Source of the DNA: Trichopria drosophilae
Lineage: Eukaryota > Arthropoda > Insecta > Hymenoptera > Diapriidae
NCBI GenBank assembly: GCA_030407085.1
Contig: CM059585.1
Location: 9,603,001 to 9,667,000 of the forward strand
Reading direction: 5' to 3'
Length of the DNA: 64,000 nt
This document shows, piece after piece, positions 44,501 through 56,400 of the stretch. A model generated the notes under the pieces. It had not been told where the DNA came from. It was given only the letters and a program-made list of their open reading frames with translations, and did no database searches. Every line of letters starts with the position of its first letter. Positions within the stretch are counted from its first letter, which is position 1. The position numbers were made by a program, and so were the translations under genes.

Positions 44501-47500
44501 CGGAAGAAAAAAGTTGAACCTTGTTTATCATTTTGTGTTTACTTTAAGAAAATTTTTAAATGGAAAAAATACCTTAACATACAAAAAATTAAAAAGTACC
44601 ATTTATATTAATAACGACTTTTATAAGAAACCAGCGTATAAATAGAATCGATTCACGTGGGATGCTCATTATATACGTGCAGTTTTCGTAGTGCATTTTG
44701 CAGTAGAATTCATTTTCCTGCGGTATAGAATACAATTAACCTGCACCACCGCCTTTTAATAAACATTTAAAAAAAATCTTCTATCCAGTGGTCTATTGAC
44801 GTCATCGGATAATTCTGTGCTTGTATTTACCTCTCCCGTAATAACGATTACATATACTCCACGTCTCGAGTAGTTTCATTAAAAAAGTGAATAAGAAAAC
44901 TTTTTTCTAAAACGATATTGTGGTTAAAAACAATAGTTAAATTAAAATTGTGCTATTTTTAATTAGCTCCCTCTGTAGACTTTAATGCTTTAAAAAATGA
45001 CTTAAGGACAGGTTTTTAGAATTCACTAAATTTCTATGTTTACAGTTTTTCTTTGGAATATTTATTATCATGTAAGATAAATTTCACATAACCTTGTAAG
45101 TAAATTTTCTTGTATTCGCAATCTTTTTAGAATGTCACTTTCTAAGGAAGTCTTTTTATCGGTTGGTATTTGTTATTTTTAAAGTAACAGCATTTAATTT
45201 ATTTTCTTCTTCAATACTAAGAAATGTTTACTAAGAAACGAGATTACAGATGATAACAATTGTTTATCGAGAATTCAAATGCTTTGAATTTTTCAAAAAT
45301 TTCCTTACTGACAATGAAACCTATGATACTTTTTTCTAATACATTTAATATTATGTGTACTAAAAAAACTAAGGGATATGTTTTTTTTTTGTCTCATTCC
45401 GATAAAAATAAAATTGGAGAAAAAATTGAGAAAAATTTTGCCTACTAATTTTTAGTAACATTTTAACTATGATAAAAGTTTGTATACTTTTTTCTATACT
45501 AATTATAAAAATTTAAAACAGTTATTTTTACTCTAAATTATTATCAAATTAAAATGTACGTATGGAATTTTGAAAAAATATATAAACCTTTGTTCAGACT
45601 TCATAAAGTACAATTTCATTGTCTCCATGTAAGATTCAATTAAACATTTTATTTTACTTTTACATAAGTGCTTTATGAAAAGTTGGTCAGTATGATTAAG
45701 GGTCTCTGTAATCAGCGGAAGCACGATTTGTAATTACTAAAGCTACATCGGCAAAGTTTTAGATTTATTTCCAGGCATTGTAATTTTTACGATTACAGCT
45801 TTCTCGGTAGAAGGTTAAATAATAGCGGGTGTAATTCAGATCTCGGATACAAGGACTTACGCTACTTCTAGTAGCTAATTATTAAAGTACGAGATTAACT
45901 TTTTTTTAATCGTGCTGAAAAAGTTGCTCACTTTAGTTGGTTTTTATTAAATTGAAAAATGCACAGGTTTAGATTAATTACTATAATTTTATGACTTTTA
46001 ACTACGGTTTTATTTGTATTAGTCATTTTTTGTATTCGAAATACTAATTTGTTAGTATATATGGGTAACATTGAGAAATTTTTTATCATCATATTTCTTT
46101 TTCAAAAGCAGAAAAAAGTTTTTTTTATTTATACGAATTTTTCAGGTATTACTGACGATTATATCTACTAAAAAACATTTTATTATGTGACAAAAAAATT
46201 GTGATATTTTACTGTATCAGATTGTAATTTTGGCAAGGACTTTTTTTAATATCTACTATCAGTATTGTAAAAAGTACACAAATTTATAGCAAAATTTACA
46301 AACGTTTTGGTGCTTCGTACCAGAAATAATGACAAATTTTCGTACAATTTCCAATAAGAAATTTTCGCACATTTTTCAAAACAATTTTTCTACACGGAAG
46401 ATGTATAGAACAAAATGTTTCATGGGATTAATATTTTTTTAATGTTCTTGAAAGTTGATATATTATTGTTTCTGAGTTAACTCCTTATCAAATTTTCATG
46501 GGGATTTGCATAATTTCAAAATAGCGGATGGCAGGCCAAAATCGCAAAATCTTCCTGATTTTTTTTTTGAAGCTTATTATGTAATTAAAACTCTGATTTT
46601 CAAAATTGTAAATAAAGGATTCAAGATATCGGACCGATAATAATTTAAAAAATAGATTTTTTAATAATATAGATTATTGACAACAAATTTGGAAACATTT
46701 AATATTTTCGTTTACCTTTTTTTATCTATAAAAATATCGGGATTCTATTGAAAAAATGGAGAACGTTTGATGGAATAATTTAATTTTAAAAGACAAAATG
46801 TTGTGTGAAAAATGTCTGTGAAAAATGTTTGGACGATGTAACTAAAAATCGATGCGTTTTTTTCAGACTATTTATATGATATTTTTAAATATTATTTATT
46901 TATTATTGTTATTTAACAAATTTTTAAAAAGTCACGAAGAGTTGTGCTGGTATATTCTTTGATGAATTCTTTTGCTACTTTTTAAGAAGTGAAATGGTTT
47001 AGGATTTTTTCATCGAGAACTATAAACTGTTGGAAAAGATTGTAAGGAATAAAAGACATTGAGAATTCATTTAAGAGTACACAGAATTATTCAGAAAAAT
47101 GTAAATTTTTAAAATATTATTTAAAAAAATTCGAAAAATTTTTAATATTTTTTAGAGCTTATGATTGTCTGGTTATAGTTTCCAGCCATTTTTTAAAAGA
47201 AATATGCATTGTTACGCCATTTTGAGCTCGTTCTCATAAAATAGAGTATAAAAGTAACATTTTTTATAAAAATTCAAAGATTTTATCCACCTTTCTCCAC
47301 AGTTGCAACAGAATCCGAATATTCTGGTAGCTCGAAAAAAAATTTATTAGAGTAAATGTTTTTCAAATTTGCCGTCATATTAGAATTCGTTATTTGTAGT
47401 AAAAAAAATTTTATAAAACTTTTTTTTAATAAGGTTGAAAATAAAAATTGTAATTATTTATTACAACTTTATAAAATACGTTTAAAAGAAACAATAAAGT

Positions 47501-48160
47501 GCTAAGTACAACTTGGCGATTCATTCCGTTCAAAATTTCTTTAAAAATTCATAGATTTTTTAAAACTCAAATTAAAAAAAAAAATAAATTTTCTTCAAAT
47601 TTTTAGAAGTTTTTCTGAATTTTTCTTATCGGTTTATCAATAAAAATGTTGAAATAAATTGTAAAAATAATTGATCAACTTGTGGAAATTCTTAGAAAAT
47701 TCTAGGAAATCTTTTTTTCAAAATACAGAACTAATTTCTAATTTGTTAGTTGCACTTAAAAAGCCAAATGTCCTGGATTTTTTTCAGATGAAATTTAATA
47801 TACAAATTAATTTTCCTGTGTATCTCGATAAGGTTCGTTTCGAAAAAGTGGTAGTAATTAATAAAAATTCTTAGACTTTCGTAAATGTTTACTAAACACT
47901 CTAGTTGTTTTAACAGAAAAATGTATAAAAATCCTTGATAATAATTATTCTAAAAAATGACTGCACATATTTTTTTGTGATGTTTTTCAAGATAATTTTA
48001 TTTTCTGAATTTTTGAAGTCACTCTAATCGTTCTTAATCAAAATTTTCATCTTTTTTTAGAAGATTTTCAAAACAAAAATGTTTTTTTCCTAAAATTCGA
48101 TAAATTTTATTTGAAAAAATCGAAATTGATAAAAATCTTGTCAGAAAAGACGTACGAACC
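44500..48160. other. strongly AT-rich block without genes
   Basis: Long A and T runs, stops in all frames at short spacing, and no domain-like frame. It is flanked by two related segments (about 45,780 and 48,190). Confidence 0.6.
45775..45845 (+). repeat. dispersed repeat copy, left
   Basis: GTAATTTTTACGATTACA ... CGGTAGAAGGTTAAATA ... ATCTCGG aligns with the segment at 48,188-48,255, same orientation, about 70% by eye. Confidence 0.4.
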
Positions 48161-48187
48161 GTAACTTGGCGATTCATTTTCTTGGGG

Positions 48188-48255
48188 CATCGTAATTTTT
48201 CGGATTATACCACATTCCCGTCGGAAGGTTAAAAAGATCGGGTAAGACTCTGCGG
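48188..48255 (+). repeat. dispersed repeat copy, right
   Basis: CGTAATTTTTCGGATTATA ... CCGTCGGAAGGTTAAAAA ... AGACTCTGCGG, related to the copy at 45,775-45,845. Confidence 0.4.
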
Positions 48256-49564
48256 ATGCAACGGTGACGCTGTCTTTTCTCACGGGGCCTCTTCCCGTAT
48301 TATACCTGCTGGAAATACCGATGAAGGAATATCTAAATAAAGCTACCGACAGCGTCGACCGTCCGCTCATCGGACATGGAAACTCGTCGCAATTTATATA
48401 TAATATATATATGTAGATGAATTCTAGTTCCACATAGGATGCAACATTTCGTCCCGACCTTGCTGCATGCGTGGGAAATCGCATCGGATAGATCTCGATT
48501 TTTTATCCTGTCCCGATCGCGCAATCGGTTATGAAGAATATTGCGAGTAATTGTAGGTATAAGAGAAAATTCTTGTTTAACGTGTTCTTGTTACGTCAAT
48601 TTTGACACCAAATATTGACATTTTGTATTTTGTAACAATATTTATCAAGTCGTTTATAATCAATTAATAATAACAAAATTACAAAACCTTTTTTCAAACA
48701 AATATTTTCAGACTATGAAATTCATATAATATAAAATCATAAGGTTTTATATAAACAAAACAACCGAGAAATAAAATCCTCTTTCCTCAATAACGAATTA
48801 ATTGATGCAGGAATTTTTTTAGAAAGTCCATAACTTGATGAAAAAAATGAAACAACACACCAAATTTAGAAAGGCTCGAAGTATATTTAAATTTGCTTTT
48901 CGTTCAACTTACATAAAGCACTATAATTATACACTTTAGCGATCTTAATTACATAATTAATTTGCTGAACTATATTTAAAAAAATATTTTTCAAAAATTC
49001 GTTTTTTGCTTTCGTAATATGCTCGAGAAATAATCTGAAATTAAAAAAATGTCAATGAGCACATGTCAAACTGAATTTTCATAACCACTGTACGTTTACT
49101 CGTTATTGTCATTTTTTAAAATGGGACTTTTTTTCATTATCGGCTGCATTCGACGGTGACCTTCAGCCATTCAGTTTCGCAGATACGTCATGCTTGGGCG
49201 AAATGAAAGTTCGCGACTTGAAGTATAGTTCAGTGATTACGTCGTGTTTCTATCCGTAAGTATCGGTCATGTGCCTTCACTGAAATAAAATCAGCACAAG
49301 TTGCGTAAATCGTCAAATCTGGATAAGATTTGAAAGCACCACAATAAATCCATTTATAATACCGACCAAATATTTTGTTTGTAAGTCAAATTAAAAAAAT
49401 AACTTTCGGATGGAAAATTCATTCATTAAGAAAATTCTATGAATTCTAACTCAAAGACATTCACCAAAAAATAAAAAAAAATGGTATTATTTGTTAAACT
49501 CCCAAATTTAATTTAATTAAGAAGAAACAATTAACCAAGTGTGGACTTGGGCGAGACTTTATCG

Positions 49565-49765
49565 GGCGAAGGTACTCGAAGCGTTACACAAACGATGTTG
49601 CAACTTTCGTATGCGTTTACTTTTGCTCCTTATAATAAATCAGATAGTGTTATTCCTGCGAAAGTATCATCAGGGCTTTTTAAAGGGCATTTATTTTGCC
49701 GCTATTGATGTTCGGAAGTAGCGGATAATTGCCGTCAATTATTTTAAAATTTCAATTTAATTACA
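49565..49765 (+). repeat. degenerate repeat family, copy 2
   Basis: Shares GCGAAGGTACTCGAAGCG, CGATGTTGCAAC, ATAATAAATCAGATA, AAAGTATCATCxGG and CAATTATTTTxAAA with the segment at 51,053-51,245, in order and same orientation. No open frame is conserved between copies. Confidence 0.6.
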
Positions 49766-51052
49766 CGCTTAAAAACTGAGCACGTGAATTTTACGGGATT
49801 TGTAAAGACCTCAAATTTATCGATGGAAATTTGTAAAAATTAAATTAAGGAAATTTAATATAAATTAATTAATGCTTATAAACAAGAAGTTTGAAAGTTA
49901 TATTAAAATGTTAAATTAATGAAAGGAAAAAAATCAACAAGAATAACATACGTACTTTCAAAATTAAGAAAAAAGTGTATGAAATACGATCTGATCCGTC
50001 AAAATAAATCAAAACAATCACAATTCGAATAAAATACTCCGGAGAAATTGGTAAATTTTTTCGACCACTTGAAAATAATTGCCAACTAACACAAACTATG
50101 TAAAATAAATTTGCTTCGTTGCAGAAAATATTGTTCAGACTTTCCCTCAATGTATCATAAAAAATGATCATTTCAACTTTTGATTTGAACAGAATCGAAA
50201 GAGAGGGGAAAGAAAGGCTTCTCCCTCCCCGTTTTTTCCCGCATACCGTTTTTGATAATTACTTAACCGATTTAGAACTTGAAGTAAAACTAAGTGAAGG
50301 CTGACCGCAAATTGTTACTTCGAAGTTTGTCGCAACTCTTGTCGAAATGTCGAAATCTGATCATTTTCGAAATTCTTCGAATCAGAAATTTCACTGATTC
50401 CCAGTAAACCATCAGGTTCGTCTTGGGGTTAATTGCTGGATGGCTAAAGTGAGCATCGCACATTTACGGATGAACTCGTTACCAGCGGCAAATCCTTAAG
50501 CGGATGCTTCGTGTAGACTCTCGTATGCACAGACGACGTCCACTTCGCAAGCTCGCCATATTTGGAAGCTGCATAAATGCACGAAGTAACGGAAGTTTAT
50601 TGGACATTTCCGAATGCCGTTCTTGTTTTCAATGAAACGAAACTTTCTGACCGAACCTAGTACTTGTACGATTACGGATGCGATTACTGCACTCGCGCAA
50701 CTCCAACGTAATCATGATCGATTTGAATTTAACGCCCGAAGGATGTTAATGGGAGGATTTCACCATCTCATCGTTGAAAATCACTTCTCATCAACTTCTA
50801 GTCCTTCCCTTCGCTAGTAAATTCTAGAAAAACTACCATCTTACAGATGAGACTTGAGCAAAAAATTGTCAAGTTGACGCGAAGGCTTAGACCCATGACA
50901 ATATCCGCTGATTATACCAGAAAAAATGGTAAGTGTCCAATTCCTCCAGATGCTCACGTAACCGTCAATTTTTATTAGTAACGTTTAGTGGCTGAGCTGA
51001 AAACGTATTTAATTAATGAACACCATTTTGTCGTAAATTTAAAAGAAAAAAT

Positions 51053-51245
51053 CTGCGAATGTGCTCGAAACGCTTCAATGCCGATGTTGCAACCTTGTTT
51101 TGAGCGTATTCTTTTTTAAACCACGTAATAAATCAGATATCAATGTGGAAATATCATCTGGTATGGTTCAGTTTTTTGGCCATTAATTAAAGGCGTTTCG
51201 ATCCGACGATTAATCGGTAGCAATTATTTTTAAAGCTTCATAAAT
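51053..51245 (+). repeat. degenerate repeat family, copy 3
   Basis: GCGAATGTGCTCGAAACG, CGATGTTGCAAC, GTAATAAATCAGATA, GAAATATCATCTGG and CAATTATTTTTAAA match copy 2, which lies 1.5 kb upstream. It sits directly upstream of the bZIP-like pseudo-exon. Confidence 0.6.
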
Positions 51246-51306
51246 GTACTACTTTTTATAACAAAGGAATTCTACTTTCCTAGTATCGTTTCATTTTCAT
51301 TGGCAG

Positions 51307-51615
51307 AGAAGGGAAGACGAGTTGGAAAACAGTGTCGTCGAAATCGAAAAGGCCGATCGTCAGGCATAAGTGCAAGAGAACGCGCAGAAAAAGGTGCGTC
51401 TACAAAACGAGTCCAGCAATGGAAAGGTTCTTATGGAAGTTACCCACATCAGCACAGAAGATGTCAGTCAACTACTATCAAGGTGTGCAGCCAACGGCGA
51501 AGGATTGAACGAAACCGGAAACATCATCCTTTCCTCAGATTATTCACAAAACGAGCATTTCTTTCAATTTCAAAACCCATTTTCCGAGTATTCCGGACAT
51601 TCCGTGCCAAATTAA
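51307..51615 (+). pseudogene. decayed exon resembling a bZIP leucine zipper plus C-terminal tail
   Basis: A good acceptor (TTTCATTTTCATTGGCAG) precedes an open frame: R-R-E-D-E-L-E-N-S-V-V-E-I-E-K, then an in-frame TAA at 51,367-51,369. The frame then continues V-Q-E-N-A-Q-K-K-V-R-L-Q-N-E for 81 codons to a TAA at 51,613-51,615. The spacing D-E-L-E-x-x-V-V-E-I-E ... E-N resembles the start of an XBP1-type leucine zipper, a family I know from its D/S-E-L-E-x-x-V-V-x-L-E pattern. The tail is acidic and serine/asparagine-rich and I do not recognise it. No basic region is visible upstream. It could be a relic, a retro-copy or a chance frame. Confidence 0.38.
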
Positions 51616-54599
51616 AAATCCGCCAAGATTAAAATACAATGTCTATTTCCGTTCAATCTATTGTCTGCAACATAATTGATCAATTACTCGCCTTTTAATT
51701 CTGTAAGAAGTTTCCAATTCGAGATTCAACCTCATTTTCTCAATTATCTCATCGATTATGATTAGACTCATGCTAATACTGACGATCGAGTTGATTCATC
51801 GCGGCCAATGGAAATTGTACATATAAGTCGAACATCAAAGAGACGCGATGACATGCAAATGATTCCTTAGCGTTCGGTAAGACAATATGCACATACGTTT
51901 TATAGGAGAGCCTACAGATATTTTTTTTTGCCTTGAACTAATATTTCTCGCATGTAATTGCGTTGGCGGGTTGGTGCTGTTAATTAAAAAGTGTTTTGCT
52001 CGACGGTGCGAGACTTGCGAGTGTGGCAGAATAATGCTTGTAGACGTGCTGCTCTGTACGCATCTACCGGAAGACGGGATTTACGGCACCATACTTGGAG
52101 GCAACTGGTTGAAAGTGCCTCAGTAGTACGCTCGTAAATCGCCATCGTTCGAAAAGAAAACGAAATTAATACTATTGCCTCTATTGGTAAACAGAACTTC
52201 TTGGTTTAGTGTGTCATTGTCTATATGTTTTATTAACTCTGGCAGATAATCACACCACCATAAGCTAATTACAAAACAACTGGTAATCACATCCTTATTT
52301 GCAATGTAATTTAACTTAGCCATTGTTCAAAAGACCTTAGTGTCTATCAGCAAGTGTTTTATTTGGAGAAGGATTAAAACTTGTTGCTCTTTGTTTTCCA
52401 TACACGAAAACAATTCAATCCTAAGACATCGAGATTTCATAATTGTGGAAAGTAATTTTGAAATGTTGAAGGAGTGAAGAAGATTAGATAAGAATTAAAA
52501 GGGTAATGACCTGAAGCGAACTATCCAGAGATCTGGTCATCAAGCCTCGAACATTTTGCATCTACCAAATTATAGTTTTCCATTCCATAGGAGCAAATAT
52601 CTTAAAACGATTATTTTCACTATAATTCACTGCGTTTGCAATATTAAATTCCACATGGTACATGTTGAGCAATGCGCATAAAAGAAAACTCGGCAATTCA
52701 GATTCCTTTTAATCATTTTGTAGTTTATCAATGACAGTTTCTTCCGTAGCCATTAAAGCCGCAATGCCTTCGTTTGCTAATGAATACTTTAGATTACTGA
52801 ATAGATATCTGGATGCGTATTGAGTTCCGAGACATTAGTAAGTAGTGATATGCTTCTCGTCACCGCTAACTTTAATTAAACTTCTTTCTTTCAGTGGAGG
52901 GAGCCATTACTAAATGCAATTTAAAACGCGTAATGAGAACGGTACTCTTTTCAGACTTACTGAAGATGACCTTCTCTGATTGTATTTTAATTGATGGAGT
53001 ATTACTGAAATATGCGGATGTTTGATTCGTAGAAAGAAAAGTCAACCTACAATCTATTTTTGATTTCCAAAGATTTCTATATTGAATAATTGTATGCCTG
53101 AAATTTTGGAATTCGCTATGAGATTGAACCCAATCCAGCTTTGCATGTGGAACGTCGTCAGATAGTTAAACCAAGGTAAGCGGTATTCCTTATTAGCACA
53201 CTTATCCCATAAGTATGTTACTTTCCCTGGTCTCTAAATCACACGGCCAAGTTCGGAGTCGAATGACACTTTGCTAGGCATAAAACTGTACTAAAAACTT
53301 TCTATCGTAGCTCTGTTTATGATTATTGTTAATGCTGCATACGCCCAGTTTAGTGTTCGAGCATTACATCTGCGGTTTTGGTGTCCATTGCCGAACCTAC
53401 CGGCCCTTGTGACCAACTTACCGTATAATCGGTCCAAAATATCCCGTGTCGGGAAAAAGTGGAATCTGAACCAGTCTCGCCTTATACGTGCGGCTTCCTC
53501 ATATCGAACAGAGAGTCGAAGGGCTTTCGGATGACTTTCGAAATGCGCTTGGGTACTTGAACCCGTGACACGGTGCGAGTCCTACCCACATTCAGTGACG
53601 CGATTATCTGTCGCGAACGTTGACCTGCTTTTCCACTTTTGGCGCGTGGTCGCGTACCTTCAATGCGTCTTTTTGCGTTTCTTCTCGCATAACTTTCACA
53701 CGAGTCATCTCAGTGTTCGCCAAAAGCAGCCATACCGGTTCTGCACCGAAAATTGAAAATCGAAACTTTTCCCAGAGCATTGAGAAATTACAGTGAAATT
53801 TTAGAATATAACACATATAACTTGTCTAGTACTCTAAGATAAGAGCAAATCATTTAATTAAGTTATATGTTCTGTAATTTCCAGATCAGCAAAGGTCGGT
53901 AAAATCCTAATTGAAACACTTAACCAGATGATAACTTGATGATATCAGTTGATCCATTCCGTTATGCTTTTCAAATTACATTTAGCAGTTACTCCTGGCT
54001 TTACATTAGTTGGATGTAATTTAATTGAAGATAGCAACTAGGAGAGCCTTGTCAGCACCGACTAATGTCTTGAGCTCCAATATTATTCGTATCCTGCAGT
54101 TACTGGTATGCACTCGTGGCAGTAGCAAAAGAATTGCTTTAAAATCTTAACCGTCTTCCGGAAACGTTTTTGTCATCATTAATCATCATAATAAGTACCA
54201 AGTATTCACCAAGTAAACTTCTAGATGAAAGAGTTGCGCTAACAAGACTAAACCTTCCGGTAATCTAGATTCTCCAAGTATTAGATTGTTATAGACAAAC
54301 CGACCTTAACTCCTGGCGCAAAATGAAAGCTCCCATTTTCAGGATCTGCAAACTAACTACTTTTGGGGTATTTACATTTACTTCTTGGGATTCTTAATAG
54401 AACTCAAGAAGAATGCTAGAGAATCTTCGATGTACCCAACAACATCCAACTACATAAAGCTATCAATCATCGATACTTGCAAATATAATCATCTATATCC
54501 AACATTTCACGCACATTCTCTAAGAAATCTGCTTCTCAATCGAAGCTTCGAGCAATCGTTACTTGGATAGTCTATTCTATCACCGTCAATAGGAACATC
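51616..54599. other. non-coding, no recognised gene
   Basis: Small frames only. The 79-codon frame at 51,887-52,126 has one hydrophobic stretch and several cysteines but matches nothing I know. Confidence 0.5.
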
Positions 54600-54799
54600 T
54601 CAACTGCGAAACGAAGATGTATCCGACGGCGTTTTCCGGCGGATCTCGCGACGGACCGATAGTCTACCTTGATACCAAGAAAATCCCTGACATGTATATA
54701 TGCGTGTGGGCTGACGTTATACTCTGTCGATACGAATCGAATTACAAACGCATCTCTTATTCGAAGGCTGTCGATTTCTTCGGATGATACTTAGCTCCG

Positions 54800-55480
54800 C
54801 ATATACCTAATCGGGAAAAAGTGGGAGATAAGTGAGGCGATTCATCGAAGGGACCGGGAATGCAGATAATAACGATGCAATGAAAGAGAGGGTATACGCG
54901 GGCAGAAACAAAGAGTTAACGTGCGTGCTGATGCGGCCGCTAAAACGAGCGACCTCCTTGAGAAGGGTCCTTGACTCGTAGAGCCAGCGCGAGATAAGAA
55001 GTCGTAGGGAACAAGAACAACAGAACGACCGATGGAAGCGGATGCTGTGGTCGAAGAGAAGAGAGACGAAACCCCCTGGTAGATACAGGAGGACCCAAGA
55101 CGTGAGGAAGAAGAAGAACTCTGGGAGAGTAGGAGAAGGTGAAGGAGGTGAAGGAGAGTAATGGCGCCCTAGGCGGTGCTCGTTCTTCGGCAGGACTGCT
55201 GCAGGAGGTCGCTGCGACGTCCGCTGCATAACAGGCGAGAGACGGAGGTGAACCAGAGTGGACACTAGAGCCAGAGGGAGTGAAAGGAAAATACACTCGT
55301 GTACGTGGCAGGCGGGAGGAAGACGCCGCGATAAAAAAAAAAGAAGAACTTGAAGCTAAGATCGCGCTCCTCGTTTCAAGCAAGATCGCGGAGGATGTCT
55401 ATAATCGGCTGAGGACGGCCGCTCCTCGACACCGATCGGATATACCAGTCTAGCCGATCAGCCGGTTAATGATCGGCTCC
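54800..55480. promoter_or_regulatory. GC-rich, purine-biased island, promoter or 5' UTR candidate
   Basis: Plus strand dominated by GAAGAAG/GAGG runs with many CpG, in an otherwise AT-rich area. Open minus-strand frames (152 and 147 codons) are low-complexity S/P/R-rich products of the CT bias. It may be a promoter with a leader exon, for dpy (minus) or for a gene outside the window. Unproven. Confidence 0.3.
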
Positions 55481-56053
55481 GATTCTCTAAGGAAGATATC
55501 GTAACGCGCAGTCATAAGTCGTAAATAGCTATCGTACCGGCGTGAAATATGGCGCAGTCCTGGTGCAACCGAATCGGCTTGCGCACTTCGATGAGATCGA
55601 CGTGGGTGGATATAGCTGCTTTTATTATTTATTATCACCCAGATAATAGATTCTTGATTCAGCTTCCCGAGGCTCTTGTATCTTCGGAGAATCAAATTTT
55701 GAGTTTCAATCGTAACGGCGCCATAATTTACTAGTACCGACTTCATCTAGTACGCAACATGTTGTTATTATTGGTATCTTATTCCAGGGGCCTAATTTTA
55801 GAACCTCCATATGTAACATCGTCAACGACGTGTCTGTATAAACATGTGATGCTAATTTAAATTTTGACTATAATCTAATTCATTCCTATTGTTATGAAAT
55901 CGTCCGTCATTGAATACGAAAACGTTTAAAATATTTTATGAGAAGCATGACATAATAGAGTCTATATCACACCAAAACTATATATTTTGAATTGACATTT
56001 TTGTGTTTAATGATCTCTCAAACGCGCAGTTGGACGCCAATTATAATTTTGAT

Positions 56054-56400
56054 CCCCCGTTGGGCGCCAAATGTAGATCCCTCCTAATATTAAAAATGAT
56101 CTTGTCGGTGAATATAGAAAACTGTTCCTTCATTCTATCTTTAAATCCTCAATCTCATATATCATTCGCACCATAAATTTAAACAAAAAAATACTTACAA
56201 GATCTTAATTATCATCGATACGATATGATTCACCTACATTAAATTAACGATCTTTAGAAAAAGCTATTGGAATTAATTATCTTGTGATGCGCGACAACGA
56301 AAAGTCTTTATTAAAGAGAATGGAAATACATTGTATGCAGTCACTTTTATGCGGTGTACCGACTCTCCGTATTTGGTAGTTGATGAGCAACCGCGCAAAC
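56054..56400 (-). mobile_element. LTR-retrotransposon remnant with primer-binding-site motif
   Basis: On the minus strand TGGCGCCCAACGGGGG (56,054-56,069) follows ...GGATCTACATT, the arrangement LTR end (CA), two bases, primer-binding site. Upstream on the same strand are an AATAAAGAC polyadenylation-type signal near 56,308-56,316 and a CATAAAAG TATA-like box near 56,347-56,354. No gag or pol frame is seen downstream, so this is a solo or truncated LTR. A second, diverged site (TTGGCGTCCAAC) lies at 56,029-56,040. Confidence 0.42.

Noticed and set aside
53319..53580. GGGTTCAAGTACCC (minus strand) as another tRNA T-arm
   Set aside because: No A box, anticodon arm or Pol III terminator could be placed around it.
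54807..55383. Minus-strand frames of 152 and 147 codons rich in S, P, R
   Set aside because: Low-complexity products of a CT-biased tract in two frames at once; no domain.
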